A DNA stretch of 64,000 bases from Paenibacillus sp. cl123. GTDB taxonomy: Bacteria > Bacillota > Bacilli > Paenibacillales > NBRC-103111. Numbering within the stretch: the first letter of the stretch is position 1; each line of letters opens with the position of its first letter. Both the position numbers and the translations under genes were made by a program. Location of the stretch: the NCBI RefSeq assembly GCF_900101595.1, contig NZ_FMYY01000025.1, forward strand, positions 1-64,000, written 5' to 3'. Below the pieces are notes generated by a model. It did no database searches and was not told where the DNA came from. It saw only the letters and a list, made by a program, of their open reading frames with translations. This document shows, piece by piece, positions 35,566 to 48,276 of this stretch.

Positions 35566-35640
35566 AGACCCGATGTAACTGGCGACAAGTGGAACCAACC
35601 ACAATGGAGCATCGGGACATACGGCCGGTCGCCTGGGCAA
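35566..35640 (+). promoter_or_regulatory. ZTP (pfl) riboswitch
   Basis: Helix P1 is CCCGATG (35569-35575) with CATCGGG (35610-35616). Inside are the conserved ACTGGCGA, the GTGG-AACCAA-CCAC hairpin and GGAGC. Downstream are GGCCGG-TCGCCTGGGCAA, whose CGCC pairs with the GGCG to make the pfl pseudoknot. ZTP riboswitches turn on one-carbon and purine genes such as glyA when folate is short, which fits glyA in this operon. Confidence 0.93.
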
Positions 35641-35687
35641 AGAGCAGCATTACGCGGGATTCCCTGCGTGTGTCATGCTCTTTTTTC
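35639..35687 (+). terminator. Terminator of the ZTP riboswitch expression platform
   Basis: AAAGAGCA and TGCTCTTT arms with an inner ACGCGGG/CCCTGCGT stem, followed by T residues. It begins at the last bases of the aptamer, so ligand binding can compete with it. Confidence 0.88.
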
Positions 35688-35752
35688 GTTTTTTGCCGTC
35701 GCGGTTTTGGGTTATAATGAAATCGACAATAGCGAGGAGGCGAAACAATTTT

Positions 35753-36211
35753 ATGAAAATTGCAATGGGTGCGGATCACGCGGGCTACCGGCTGAAGGAT
35801 GAACTGAAGCCGTTTATCGAATCGCTCGGCCATGAGGTCGTCGATTATGGCTGCAACTGTGCGGAGTCGGTCGATTATCCCGATTACGCGCTGACGGTCT
35901 GTGAGAAGGTCGTAGCCGGGGAAGCCGACAAAGGGATTCTGATCTGCGGCACAGGGATCGGCATGACGATCGCTGCCAATAAAGTTCCGGGTATCCGCTG
36001 CGCGCTTGTGGGCGATCTGTTCTCGGCCAAAGCAACGCGTGAGCATAACGATTCGAACGTGCTGTCGCTTGGCGAACGCGTCGTCGGGCCGGGTGTGGCT
36101 CAAGAGATCGTGAAAATTTGGCTGGAAACGGAATTCTCGAATGGAGAGCGTCATCTGAACCGTATAGGCAAAGTAAAGGCGCTGGAAGATAAATACGCGA
36201 TTCATCCGTAA
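35753..36211 (+). CDS. rpiB: Ribose 5-phosphate isomerase B
   Basis: Interconverts ribulose 5-phosphate and ribose 5-phosphate. About 152 residues with MGADHAGYRLKDELK at the N-terminus, the catalytic-cysteine loop LICGTGIGMTIAANK, and EHNDSNVLSLGERV. GAGGAGGCGA precedes the ATG at 35753; the open frame reaches back to 35675 without a site. A TATAAT at 35713-35718, after the riboswitch terminator, could give some riboswitch-independent transcription. First gene of the operon. Confidence 0.95.
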   Translation: MKIAMGADHAGYRLKDELKPFIESLGHEVVDYGCNCAESVDYPDYALTVCEKVVAGEADKGILICGTGIGMTIAANKVPGIRCALVGDLFSAKATREHNDSNVLSLGERVVGPGVAQEIVKIWLETEFSNGERHLNRIGKVKALEDKYAIHP

Positions 36212-36257
36212 CGGGCGGCCATAAGGCTTTAGCCGCTGAAGTGAAGGAGGAGAGCTT

Positions 36258-36872
36258 ATGAAGGAACATCCTGTGTCCGGCGGCGAGCCTGCCGCTGTGG
36301 ATGCCCAGCTGATCCGCGAGCGGGTGCAGACGATGCTGCGCGAGCTGGCTTCGGCCGGCAAGCTGGAGCACGGGCAGCTGCTCGTGATCGGCACGAGCAC
36401 AAGCGAGGTACTGGGCCGCCACATCGGAACCTCGGGCAGCGAGCAGGTGGCTGCGGCAATCTTCGAAGCGGTGGAAGCGGTTCGGAGCGAGTACGGCTTC
36501 TACCCGGTCTATCAATGCTGCGAGCACTTGAACCGCGCTCTCGTACTGGAGCAAGATGCGATGCGGCGGTATAACCTGGAGCAGGTCAGTGTCGTGCCGG
36601 TGCCGAAGGCTGGCGGTTCGATGGCCGCCTATGCGTACAAGCATCTGCCGGATGCCGTAGTAGTCGAGACGGTGCAGGCGCATGCGGGCATCGACATCGG
36701 AGGCACGCTCATCGGCATGCATCTGAAGCGGGTAGCGGTGCCGTTCAAGCCTTCCGTCCGGCAGATCGGCGAAGCGTATGTGCAGGCGGCGCTCACGCGT
36801 CCCAAGCTGATCGGCGGTGCGCGGGCCGTTTATACGGCGGAGCAGCATCAGCCCCCCGGCAGCTGCGATTAA
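36258..36872 (+). CDS. ywlG: TIGR01440/DUF436 family protein (YwlG)
   Basis: A 204-residue cytosolic protein of unknown biochemical function that sits between rpiB and glyA in Bacillus and relatives. Recognisable segments are [52 protein letters not shown] and [31 protein letters not shown] lies 6 bases before the ATG. The ZTP riboswitch in front ties it to one-carbon or purine metabolism by context only. Confidence 0.88.
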   Translation: MKEHPVSGGEPAAVDAQLIRERVQTMLRELASAGKLEHGQLLVIGTSTSEVLGRHIGTSGSEQVAAAIFEAVEAVRSEYGFYPVYQCCEHLNRALVLEQDAMRRYNLEQVSVVPVPKAGGSMAAYAYKHLPDAVVVETVQAHAGIDIGGTLIGMHLKRVAVPFKPSVRQIGEAYVQAALTRPKLIGGARAVYTAEQHQPPGSCD

Positions 36873-36915
36873 GCATATAGGGACTCTATCATTTATATAT
36901 CAGGAGGAATCTACC

Positions 36916-38163
36916 ATGGACTTTTTACGTAAGCAGGATCCGAAAATCGTCGAAGCAATGAACCTTGAGCTGGGCCGTCAACGCGACAATATCGAGCTGA
37001 TCGCATCCGAAAACTTCGTCAGCCAGGCTGTCCTCGAAGCGATGGGTACCGTACTGACCAATAAATATGCGGAAGGCTACCCGGGAAGACGCTACTATGG
37101 CGGCTGCGAACATGTCGATATCGTCGAGGATATCGCGCGCGACCGGGCCAAGGAGCTGTTCGGAGCTGAGCATGCCAACGTGCAGCCGCATTCCGGCGCT
37201 CAAGCCAATATGGCCGTTTACCTGGCTGCCCTGAAGCCGGGCGATACGGTGCTGGGGATGAACCTGGCTCACGGCGGACATCTGTCCCACGGGAGTCCGG
37301 TGAACGCTTCGGGTATTTTGTACAACTTCGTCGCGTATGGCGTTACGGAGAACGAAGGCGTGATCGATTACGAAGACCTTCGCAAAGCGGCATTTAAGCA
37401 TAGGCCGCGCCTGATCGTCGCCGGGGCAAGCGCGTACTCCCGCACGATCGACTTCGAAGCCATCGGCAAAATCGCCAATGACGTGGGCGCTTTGTTCATG
37501 GTCGATATGGCGCATATCGCCGGTCTTGTCGCCGCAGGCTTGCACCCGAACCCGGTGCCTCACGCTCATTTCGTTACGACGACGACTCACAAGACGCTCC
37601 GCGGGCCTCGCGGCGGTATGATTTTGTGCCGCAAGCCGTGGGCTGCCGCTATCGATAAAGCCGTCTTCCCGGGTACGCAAGGCGGACCGCTGATGCACAT
37701 CATCGCGGCCAAAGCCGTAGCGCTGGGCGAAGCCCTGCAGCCGGAGTTCAAGACATATGCCCAGAATGTGGTGAAAAACGCCAAGGCATTGGCCGAGGGA
37801 CTGCTTGCCGAAGGAATCAACCTGGTGTCCGGCGGCACGGACAACCATCTGATGCTGATCGATCTTCGCAGCTTGAATATTACAGGTAAAGAAGCTGAGC
37901 ATCTGCTGGATGAGGTAGGCGTTACCGTGAATAAAAATGCGATTCCTTACGACCCGGCCAAGCCGATGGTTACAAGCGGCATCCGCGTCGGCACGCCGGC
38001 GGCTACCGCTCGCGGCATGAATGAGGAAGCGATGAAAACGATCGCCCAGATCATCGCGCTCACGCTGAAAAATCCTTCCGATGAGGCGGTTCTGGACAAA
38101 GTGCGCAAAATGGTCAAAGACTTGACGGCGCAGTACCCGCTGTATCCGGGTCTTGGCTATTAA
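36916..38163 (+). CDS. glyA: Serine hydroxymethyltransferase
   Basis: A PLP enzyme that converts serine and tetrahydrofolate to glycine and 5,10-methylene-THF. 415 residues; the PLP lysine is in [15 protein letters not shown], with further family segments [23 protein letters not shown] and [22 protein letters not shown] lies 7 bases before ATG 36916; the frame is open back to 36817 but this overlaps ywlG and has no site. Last gene of the riboswitch-controlled operon. Confidence 0.98.
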   Translation: MDFLRKQDPKIVEAMNLELGRQRDNIELIASENFVSQAVLEAMGTVLTNKYAEGYPGRRYYGGCEHVDIVEDIARDRAKELFGAEHANVQPHSGAQANMAVYLAALKPGDTVLGMNLAHGGHLSHGSPVNASGILYNFVAYGVTENEGVIDYEDLRKAAFKHRPRLIVAGASAYSRTIDFEAIGKIANDVGALFMVDMAHIAGLVAAGLHPNPVPHAHFVTTTTHKTLRGPRGGMILCRKPWAAAIDKAVFPGTQGGPLMHIIAAKAVALGEALQPEFKTYAQNVVKNAKALAEGLLAEGINLVSGGTDNHLMLIDLRSLNITGKEAEHLLDEVGVTVNKNAIPYDPAKPMVTSGIRVGTPAATARGMNEEAMKTIAQIIALTLKNPSDEAVLDKVRKMVKDLTAQYPLYPGLGY

Positions 38164-38184
38164 TTTTCGAAGTTTGCTCTGGCA

Positions 38185-38222
38185 CACCGGCGTTCGCACC
38201 CGCGAAATGCCGGTGTTTTTTG
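38185..38222 (+). terminator. Intrinsic terminator after glyA
   Basis: CACCGGC-TTCGC and GCGAA-GCCGGTG arms followed by six T residues. Confidence 0.9.
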
Positions 38223-38313
38223 ATGCGTGCGGGAGACTAATTGTTCCACGTGGATCAAATGGGAACATTGTATGTATATTTTTTGATGCGGCTGGGATAA
38301 GACGTTTCAATTG

Positions 38314-38322
38314 TGGTATAAT
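38314..38322 (+). promoter_or_regulatory. Extended -10 promoter of upp
   Basis: TGG-TATAAT, a TGn-extended -10 with a perfect hexamer. No good -35 is visible at the right distance. It leaves a leader of about 210 bases before upp. The leader (38330-38540) has several short inverted repeats, such as GGCG-TAAATT-GCGCC and GGACCTCTC with GGGAGGCCC, but no T-run or known riboswitch. Confidence 0.6.
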
Positions 38323-38540
38323 AGTCAGGATTTGGCGTAAATTGCGCCTCCGCTTCATGGACATGCTGTGTGTCGTACGGTCATGGAGGAATTGACAGGC
38401 CGTTAGCCGCGTCTGCCCGGATACATAGGCGGCGTGCTCCCTAAGCCGGCATCAAGGACCTCTCTGATCAATTATGCAGTCTGGCGTCGGGAGGCCCGGC
38501 CATACTATCATTTATATTCAGTCTTACAGGGGGACCATGC

Positions 38541-39170
38541 ATGGGAAAAGTGTTTGTTTGCGATCATCCGCTTATCCAACACAAATTAACGTACATACGA
38601 GATGAACATACCACTACGAAAGACTTTCGCGAGCTCGTAGATGAAGTGGCGACGCTTATGGCCTATGAAATTACCCGCGATATCCCGCTGCAGAAGGTGG
38701 AAGTCCGGACGCCGGTGACAACTGCGGAGTGCAGTGTTATCTCCGGTCGCATGCTGGGCTTGATCCCTATTCTGCGGGCGGGTCTTGGCATGGTGGACGG
38801 CATATTGAAGCTGGTCCCGGCGGCCAAGGTCGGTCACATCGGTCTGTACCGCGATCCGCAGACGCTGGAGCCCGTCGAATACTACGCCAAGCTGCCGACC
38901 GATGTGCAGGAGCGAGAGCTGATCGTCATCGACCCGATGCTGGCGACAGGGGGTTCAGCCAATGCAGCGATCGCTGCGCTGAAAAATCGCGGCTGTACGC
39001 AGATGAAGCTGATGTGCCTGATCGCTGCGCCGGAGGGTGTGGAGGCTGTTCAGACTGCGCATCCCGATGTAGATATCTATGTCGCAGCCATCGATGATTA
39101 CCTCGACGATCACGGTTATATCGTGCCTGGGCTCGGCGACGCGGGAGACCGCTTATTCGGTACGAAATAA
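38541..39170 (+). CDS. upp: Uracil phosphoribosyltransferase
   Basis: Salvages uracil to UMP using PRPP. 209 residues with the PRPP-binding loop [16 protein letters not shown], uracil-binding [13 protein letters not shown] near the C-terminus, and [20 protein letters not shown] precedes the ATG. It follows glyA as in B. subtilis, but behind a terminator and with its own promoter and a long leader. Confidence 0.97.
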   Translation: MGKVFVCDHPLIQHKLTYIRDEHTTTKDFRELVDEVATLMAYEITRDIPLQKVEVRTPVTTAECSVISGRMLGLIPILRAGLGMVDGILKLVPAAKVGHIGLYRDPQTLEPVEYYAKLPTDVQERELIVIDPMLATGGSANAAIAALKNRGCTQMKLMCLIAAPEGVEAVQTAHPDVDIYVAAIDDYLDDHGYIVPGLGDAGDRLFGTK

Positions 39171-39203
39171 GAGAGGGCAAGGAAGGGAGCAGGAGTGGAA
39201 GCT

Positions 39204-40346
39204 ATGGCGAAGACAAAGATCATGACCATTTTCGGGACAAGGCCCGAAGCGATCAAAATGGCCCCATTGGTAAAGCAATTGGAGAAGCATCCGAATGAAA
39301 TCGAGTCGCTGGTATGCGTAACGGCTCAGCACCGGCAGATGCTGGACCAGGTGCTTGATATTTTCCGGATCAAGCCTGACTACGATCTGGACGTGATGAA
39401 GGACCGCCAGACGTTGAACGAAATTACGATCCGCGTTCTGCAGGGGCTCGACCCGATATTCCGCGAAGAGAAGCCGGACATGATTCTCGTACACGGAGAT
39501 ACGCTGACAACCTTCCTGGCCAGCTATGCGGCCTTTATGCAGCAGATCCAGGTCGGACACGTGGAAGCGGGATTGCGGACCTGGAACAAGCTGTCTCCGT
39601 TCCCGGAAGAGATGAACCGGCAGCTGACAGGGGTTTTGGCTGATCTGCACTTTGCTCCGACCGGTTGGTCGGCGGGCAACCTCCGCAAGGAAAACAAGCC
39701 GGAGGAGCGGATTTACACCACCGGCAACACGGTTACCGATGTGTTCCAATATACGGTACGCGAAAACTTCCAGCATCCGCTGCTGGACTGGGCACAGGGC
39801 AAGCGTCTCGTCCTTATGACGGCTCATCGCCGCGAATCGCAGGGCGAGCCTCACCGGCAAATCTTCCGTGCGGTCCGCCGGCTGGCTGACGAGTTTGAGG
39901 ATATTGCGATCGTGTATCCCGTCCATCTGAGTCCGGCGGTAAGAGAGCCCGCACACGAGCTGCTCGGAGGCCATGACCGGATCAAGCTGGTTGAGCCGTT
40001 CGACGCATCCGAGTTCCATAATTTCTACCCTCATACGCATCTGATCCTGACGGACTCCGGCGGCTTGCAGGAGGAAGCGCCGTCTTTCGGCGTTCCGGTC
40101 CTCGTTCTTCGGGAGACGACAGAGCGTCCGGAAGGCATCGAGGCGGGGACACTGGAACTGGTCGGCACCGATGAGAACCATGTGTATGAGAGAGCCAGGG
40201 CCTTGCTCAGCGACGCCGCTCTGCATGAGCGGATGAGCCGTGCGGCTAATCCGTACGGAGACGGAAGAGCGTCCGAAAGAATCGTCGACGCGATTCTTTA
40301 TCACTTCGGACACCGCAGTGAAAGACCGCAAGCTTTTCAACCGTGA
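39204..40346 (+). CDS. mnaA: UDP-N-acetylglucosamine 2-epimerase (non-hydrolysing)
   Basis: Interconverts UDP-GlcNAc and UDP-ManNAc, which supplies ManNAc for teichoic acid linkage units and other wall polymers. About 380 residues: MTIFGTRPEAIKMAPL at the start, VHGDTLTTFLASYAA, GHVEAGLRT, TAHRRES and the UDP-binding TDSGGLQEEAPSFGVPVLVLRETTERPE. The frame opens with GTG at 39195, but AGGAG is spaced 8 bases from ATG at 39204. It lies 33 bases after upp. Confidence 0.95.
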   Translation: MAKTKIMTIFGTRPEAIKMAPLVKQLEKHPNEIESLVCVTAQHRQMLDQVLDIFRIKPDYDLDVMKDRQTLNEITIRVLQGLDPIFREEKPDMILVHGDTLTTFLASYAAFMQQIQVGHVEAGLRTWNKLSPFPEEMNRQLTGVLADLHFAPTGWSAGNLRKENKPEERIYTTGNTVTDVFQYTVRENFQHPLLDWAQGKRLVLMTAHRRESQGEPHRQIFRAVRRLADEFEDIAIVYPVHLSPAVREPAHELLGGHDRIKLVEPFDASEFHNFYPHTHLILTDSGGLQEEAPSFGVPVLVLRETTERPEGIEAGTLELVGTDENHVYERARALLSDAALHERMSRAANPYGDGRASERIVDAILYHFGHRSERPQAFQP

Positions 40347-40464
40347 CAATCTGATGACAAACGATACAGCATACAGTTGCACTGTTTGGTTTGAAGAACG
40401 CTGAATCCTTGATATATCTAGGTTTTTGTGATTTTTCTCATAGAAAAAATGCCAGCTTCTACAA

Positions 40465-40494
40465 TTGACAAAGAACGCATGGCTTAGATAAAAT
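40465..40494 (+). promoter_or_regulatory. Sigma-A promoter of the atp operon
   Basis: TTGACA (40465-40470), an 18-base spacer and TAAAAT (40489-40494). A leader of about 160 bases follows with no recognised element. Confidence 0.8.
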
Positions 40495-40661
40495 ATACTA
40501 GGATTGCGGTTTCAGTCGAAAAGTAGGGCTGTGCGTCTTGTCAGGATCAAGCAGACCAACTACGGCAGCTGTAGACGGAGCCGGCATGCAGGGCGGACGT
40601 ATGTCCGCAGACTGCGGCGGCGGAAGTCAATGATAACGGTTGCGGCTGAGAAGGATGGATT

Positions 40662-40904
40662 ATGAGTCGGCAAAATTCCAATGACAATCCATGGCGTGCC
40701 GCAGCGCTGGTCAGCGCGCTCGGCGTTGATATCGTCTTGTGTACGGCTATCGGTTATTTCGTAGGGAAATGGATCGGATCGCAGTCGGACGCTTCGCAGT
40801 CCTGGGTGATCGGGGGCGTAATGGTCGGGTTTGCAGTCGGCATCGTGACGTCTGTACTGGTTGTCAAAACGTTCCTGGAGGACAAACCATCGAAACATGA
40901 ATAA
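40662..40904 (+). CDS. atpZ: AtpZ/AtpI-family small membrane protein
   Basis: An 80-residue protein with two membrane helices (about 12-33 and 46-68) and a glycine-rich GYFVGKWIGS turn, typical of the AtpZ protein that precedes atpI in many bacterial ATP synthase operons. With AtpI it is proposed to help c-ring assembly or Mg2+/Ca2+ supply. GAAGGATGG precedes the ATG. It overlaps atpI by eight bases. Confidence 0.85.
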   Translation: MSRQNSNDNPWRAAALVSALGVDIVLCTAIGYFVGKWIGSQSDASQSWVIGGVMVGFAVGIVTSVLVVKTFLEDKPSKHE

Positions 40905-41256
40905 CCAGCTGAAGCTTCTTGTTCGCATTACCTTGATCGGTATAGCCGCCCTGCTGCTTGTCTGGGCATTTTTGCCTGCCTACCGCACGCATGTATCGGG
41001 ACTGGCTCTTGGCATGATCGTCAGTCTGATCAACGCCTGGCTTCTTCTGATGAAGATCGAGGCGGTATCGAACCAGCCCCATTCGCAGGAAAGAAAGCGT
41101 ATCAATATCGGGACGCTCTCTCGGATGTGCATGGCGCTCATAGCCGTTATGATAGCCGTGAAAATGCCGCAGTTTGACCTCGTTTTCACGATTATCGGAT
41201 TATTTTTCATCCAAATGGCAACACTCCTGATGGGTTTACTTTTTATTAAAAAATAA
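40897..41256 (+). CDS. atpI: ATP synthase subunit I
   Basis: A 119-residue protein with four membrane helices, first cistron of Bacillus-type atp operons, considered a chaperone for c-ring assembly. SGLALGMIVSLINAWLL is typical. The ATG overlaps the end of atpZ and a GGAGG lies 15 bases upstream, so translation is probably coupled. Confidence 0.9.
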   Translation: MNNQLKLLVRITLIGIAALLLVWAFLPAYRTHVSGLALGMIVSLINAWLLLMKIEAVSNQPHSQERKRINIGTLSRMCMALIAVMIAVKMPQFDLVFTIIGLFFIQMATLLMGLLFIKK

Positions 41257-41291
41257 ATCATGTAATTCTTGGAAAGGAGGAGACTATTTAG

Positions 41292-42068
41292 ATGCATAAA
41301 TTTCCGGTGTGGCAGATTGGCGGATTACAAATCGACCTGTCCACATTTTTGACAATCATCATAGCGTGTCTTATCGTGTTCATCTTGGCGCGCTTGTCCG
41401 TTCGCAACCTGTCAGTAAACAATCCGTCGAAGCTTCAAAACTTCATGGAATGGGTTGTCGAGTTCGTGCAAGGGATTATTGCCAGTGCGATGCCTCTAGA
41501 CCGTGTCAAGCCGTTTGTTTCGCTCGGCATGACGATCATCATGTTCATCTTTGTGTCCAACCTGCTCGGATTGCCGTTCGGTCTTGTGTTAACTTTCACA
41601 CAGCCAGTAGACTTGCTCGGGTATCCGCTGATCACGCAGGAGATGATCAACAGTGCACACGGCGGTCACGGGGTGGAAGTTGCCTTCTGGAAATCCCCGA
41701 CGGCGGACGTATCCGTTACCTTCGGTTTGGCGGTTATTGTCTTCATTCTGACGCACTACCTGGGTCTGAAGGTTAACACCAAGCATTACCTGAAACATTA
41801 CTTTGAGCCGTTCTGGTTCTTCCTGCCGCTGAACCTCATCAAAGAAATATCGAAGCCGCTTACGCTCGGTTTGCGTTTGTACGCGAACATTTTTGCGGGC
41901 GAGGTGCTGATTGCGACGATTTTGATGGCGGGCATCTTCGGTACGCCTTTGCTGATCGCATGGCAGGGCTTCAGTATTTTCGTAGGCGCGATCCAAGCGT
42001 TCCTGTTCACCATTCTTACCATGGTTTACATCAAGCAGGCTTCTGTGCATGAAGAAGAAAGCCACTAG
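41292..42068 (+). CDS. atpB: ATP synthase F0 subunit a
   Basis: The proton half-channel subunit, 258 residues and five or six membrane helices. The essential Arg lies in LTLGLRLYANIFAGEVLI, and FWFFLPLNLIKEISKPLTL is a family signature. GGAAAGGAGGAG precedes the ATG. Confidence 0.97.
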   Translation: MHKFPVWQIGGLQIDLSTFLTIIIACLIVFILARLSVRNLSVNNPSKLQNFMEWVVEFVQGIIASAMPLDRVKPFVSLGMTIIMFIFVSNLLGLPFGLVLTFTQPVDLLGYPLITQEMINSAHGGHGVEVAFWKSPTADVSVTFGLAVIVFILTHYLGLKVNTKHYLKHYFEPFWFFLPLNLIKEISKPLTLGLRLYANIFAGEVLIATILMAGIFGTPLLIAWQGFSIFVGAIQAFLFTILTMVYIKQASVHEEESH

Positions 42069-42071
42069 TAG

Positions 42072-42329
<258 letters not shown>

Positions 42330-42415
42330 TTCCATCACAACAGGTTTGGCGCGGAAGGCCTGAGCCATCCACGCCTTCGTTTTGCCTACATTGACCGAAA
42401 GGAGTTGCATGGATA

Positions 42416-42910
42416 GTGGCAGGAATGGGTTGGCATTGGGAATCGTTTGTGTTTGCCATCGTGGCATTTCTAGTTCTGTATTTGCTTCTCAACAAATATG
42501 CGTTCGGGCCGTTGTTCGGTATTATGGAAGAGCGCAGACGTCTGCTGGCTGAGCAGGTTTCGAAAACCGAGCAAGATCGCCTTGCGGCTGAGAAGCTGCT
42601 CGCGGAGCAGAAGCAAGCTATGCAAGATGTGCGTAAGGACGCTCAAGAAATTCTGGAGCAAGCGCGCACGATGAGCAATAAGCAAAGTCAAGATATCCTC
42701 GTACAGGCGAAAGAGGAAGCGGTTCGCTTGAAGGATGAAGCTCTTCGGGATATTGAGAACGAGAAGAACAAGGCTGTCGCCAGCTTGAAATCTCAAGTCA
42801 GCGCGATGTCGGTTCTGATCGCTTCCAAGATTATCGAGAAGCAGGTCGACGAGAAATCGCAAGAGCAGTTGGTTGAACACTACCTGAAAGAAGTAGGGGG
42901 CAACCAATAA
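42416..42910 (+). CDS. atpF: ATP synthase F0 subunit b
   Basis: The peripheral stalk subunit, 164 residues: one N-terminal membrane helix (about 8-28, FVFAIVAFLVLYLLLNKYAF) and a long charged coiled coil that reaches F1. The start is GTG with AAAGGAG 11 bases upstream; ATG at 42425 is possible. It overlaps atpH by one base. Confidence 0.95.
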   Translation: MAGMGWHWESFVFAIVAFLVLYLLLNKYAFGPLFGIMEERRRLLAEQVSKTEQDRLAAEKLLAEQKQAMQDVRKDAQEILEQARTMSNKQSQDILVQAKEEAVRLKDEALRDIENEKNKAVASLKSQVSAMSVLIASKIIEKQVDEKSQEQLVEHYLKEVGGNQ

Positions 42911-43461
42911 TGAGCAAGGATACGGTAGTAGCCAAACGGTACGCTAGAGCCTTGTTCGAAATTGCACAAGAACAAAACCGGGTGGCGCAGTTTGAAGAAG
43001 AGCTGAACGCTTTCTTGTCTGCTCTGCGGCAAAATGCAGACTTCAACAAGCTGATCGTTCATCCGGGCCTCACTGTGAGCGCGAAGCAGGAGCTGCTCTC
43101 GAACGTGTTCGGCGGGCAGCTGTCGGATACGGTGCTGAACACGCTCCAATTGCTGGTGGCAAACGGACGGGAAGAGCTGCTGGAGTCGCTCGTCGGGTAC
43201 TATGCCGCGATTGCCGGCGAAGCGCTTGGTCAAGCGAAAGCGATCGTTTACACGCCGTTCGCTTTGTCCGAAGCCGACGAGAAGCAGATCGCCAGCACCT
43301 TCTCGACATTGACGAGCAAACAAATCCGTGTGGAATCGGTTATCGATAAAAGCTTGCTTGGCGGTATTCAAATCCGCGTCGGCGACCGTCTGTATGACGG
43401 AAGCTTGTCCGGCAAGCTGAAGCGTTTGGAAAAAGCCTTGAATCAATCACAAGCACTGTAG
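42910..43461 (+). CDS. atpH: ATP synthase F1 subunit delta
   Basis: The stalk subunit that joins b to alpha3beta3, 183 residues. Family features are VAKRYARALFEIAQEQ at the N-terminus and VDKSLLGG-like VIDKSLLGGIQIRVGDRLYDGSLSGKLKRL at the C-terminus. Its ATG overlaps the atpF stop (TAATG). Confidence 0.96.
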   Translation: MSKDTVVAKRYARALFEIAQEQNRVAQFEEELNAFLSALRQNADFNKLIVHPGLTVSAKQELLSNVFGGQLSDTVLNTLQLLVANGREELLESLVGYYAAIAGEALGQAKAIVYTPFALSEADEKQIASTFSTLTSKQIRVESVIDKSLLGGIQIRVGDRLYDGSLSGKLKRLEKALNQSQAL

Positions 43462-44994
<1,533 letters not shown>

Positions 44995-45144
44995 GGTTTA
45001 AGCCGGGCTTCTCTGAAACGGGCGAAGCTCGGACAGCTTCACTTGAGCTTGTGATCTGGCTTTCCCTCCGTACGCGGACAGAGGCGACAACGCCATGCGG
45101 CCGGCCTTGCAGACGGGAAGCCTCGGAAAGAGAGGTGAGCAAGT

Positions 45145-46002
45145 ATGGCAAAAGGAATGCGCGAAATTAAGCGTCAAATCAAGTCGATTCAGAGCACGAA
45201 GCAAATCACCAAAGCGGTGGAAATGGTTGCGGCGGCGAATCTTCGCCGCGCTCAGGCTGCCGCCGAGGCCGCAAGGCCTTATGCGGATAAGCTGAAGGAA
45301 GTCGTGGCGAGCATCGCAGCGGGCACCAAGGGCGTTAAGCATTCGATGCTGCAAAACCGCGAGGTGAAGAAAACCGGTTATCTGGTCATTACCTCCGACC
45401 GCGGTCTTGCCGGCGGCTACAACGCTAACGTGCTGCGTAAAGTGGTGAACGAAATTCGCGAGAAGCACAAGTCGACGAGCGAATATACGATTTTCGTAAT
45501 CGGACGCAAGGGACAAAACTTCTTCAGCAAACGCGGCATGCCGATAGCGGAGGAAGTAACCGGTCTGCCGGATGCCGTTCAATTCTCGGATATTAAGACG
45601 ATCGCCGCCAAGGCGGTTAAATATTTCGAGGACGGATCGTATGACCAACTGTTCCTCGTCTACAATCAGTTCAAGAACGCGATTACTCAAATCCCGACGA
45701 TCAAGCGTCTTCTCCCGCTGGAGGACGTGACCGGAGCGACCGCCGCGGCTTATGAGTATGAGCCGTCTCCGGAGGGCGTGCTGGAAGTACTGCTTCCGAA
45801 GTACGCGGAGACGTTGATTTACAGCGCCGTGCTGGAAGGCAAAGCAAGCGAGTTCGGTGCGAAGATGACGGCGATGAACAGTGCGACCAAAAATGCGACG
45901 AAGATGATCAGCTCTTACACGCTCGCCTACAACCGTGCGCGTCAAGCTGCGATCACGCAGGAAATTTCCGAAATCGTCGCTGGTGCGAACGCCAGCAGTT
46001 AA
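45145..46002 (+). CDS. atpG: ATP synthase F1 subunit gamma
   Basis: The central rotor shaft, 285 residues, with two long helices: REIKRQIKSIQSTKQITKAVEMVAAANLRRAQ at the N-terminus and MNSATKNATKMI...LAYNRARQAAITQEISEIV at the C-terminus. TSDRGLAGGYN is also typical. AGAGAGGTGAG precedes the ATG. Confidence 0.97.
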   Translation: MAKGMREIKRQIKSIQSTKQITKAVEMVAAANLRRAQAAAEAARPYADKLKEVVASIAAGTKGVKHSMLQNREVKKTGYLVITSDRGLAGGYNANVLRKVVNEIREKHKSTSEYTIFVIGRKGQNFFSKRGMPIAEEVTGLPDAVQFSDIKTIAAKAVKYFEDGSYDQLFLVYNQFKNAITQIPTIKRLLPLEDVTGATAAAYEYEPSPEGVLEVLLPKYAETLIYSAVLEGKASEFGAKMTAMNSATKNATKMISSYTLAYNRARQAAITQEISEIVAGANASS

Positions 46003-47499
<1,497 letters not shown>

Positions 47500-47575
47500 T
47501 TCGCGGTTGACCGTTAAATCAGGTCCTCCTCTAATTGGAGGAGGACATTACTAGGTACACAGGAGGGGAATCCAA

Positions 47576-47983
47576 GTGAGCACATTTCTATTGGAAATCG
47601 TAACCCCTGAGCGCAAGGTATATGCCGAGGAAGCGAACATGATCATCGCCACCGGTATCGAAGGGGAGCTTGGAATTCTGCCGAATCACATTCCGCTTGT
47701 CACTCCGCTTAGAATCGCACCGATTACTGTGAAGAAGCAAGGCTCGAAAGACGTTATTATCGCGGTAAACGGCGGTTTTATGGAAGTGCGTAAGGATAAG
47801 GTGGTTATATTGGCGGAAAGCGCCGAGCTGCCGGAGCAAATTGACGTTGATCGGGCAAAAGCGGCCAAGGACCGCGCCGAGCAGCGCCTCAAAAACGCCA
47901 AGCAAGAGAAAGTCGACGCTTACCGTGCCGAGTTGGCATTGAAGCGGGCGATCAATCGAATCGGCGTATCCGGTAGAAAATAA
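47576..47983 (+). CDS. atpC: ATP synthase F1 subunit epsilon
   Basis: The inhibitory rotor subunit, 135 residues: an N-terminal beta-sandwich (LEIVTPERKVY, GELGILPNHIPLVTPL) and a C-terminal helix pair (DRAKAAKDRAEQRLKN...RAINRIGV). The start is GTG with AGGAGGGG 7 bases upstream. Last gene of the operon. Confidence 0.97.
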   Translation: MSTFLLEIVTPERKVYAEEANMIIATGIEGELGILPNHIPLVTPLRIAPITVKKQGSKDVIIAVNGGFMEVRKDKVVILAESAELPEQIDVDRAKAAKDRAEQRLKNAKQEKVDAYRAELALKRAINRIGVSGRK

Positions 47984-47998
47984 ATACCGTTGTCGGAG

Positions 47999-48025
47999 AC
48001 GAGGGAGTTACTCCCTCGTTTTTTG
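47999..48025 (+). terminator. Intrinsic terminator of the atp operon
   Basis: CGAGGGAG and CTCCCTCG arms around TTA, followed by six T residues, 15 bases after atpC. Confidence 0.92.
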
Positions 48026-48135
48026 CATGTCTGGCTATCTTACTTCGCCCGTCTTCCCTCGCTTCTTCCACGTTTCTGGGAGTCACGGGTCTAAGAATTA
48101 AGCGTTTCCACTCAGGTTTTTTATATGGAAAGTGT

Positions 48136-48164
48136 TAGACACCCCCTGGGCCTTTTGGTATAAT
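48136..48164 (+). promoter_or_regulatory. Promoter of the nuo operon
   Basis: TAGACA (48136-48141), a 17-base spacer and TATAAT (48159-48164) extended by TGG. It gives a leader of about 105 bases before nuoA. Confidence 0.78.
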
Positions 48165-48276
48165 TGGGAAGGTGTATGTAAACAATTTTATTGGAAACGG
48201 AAAGTAAAGTCTGGCAGTGAAAGCAAGCAGAAGCTCTCGTACGATCAATGTTGCATAAGGAGGCGGTTCGTTCGCG

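Noticed and set aside
40397-40411. AACGCTGAATCCTTG before the atp operon, identical to the first bases of the c-di-AMP riboswitch at 20409
   Set aside because: None of the later conserved parts of the riboswitch follow, and it lies before the atp promoter; taken as chance or a very old remnant.
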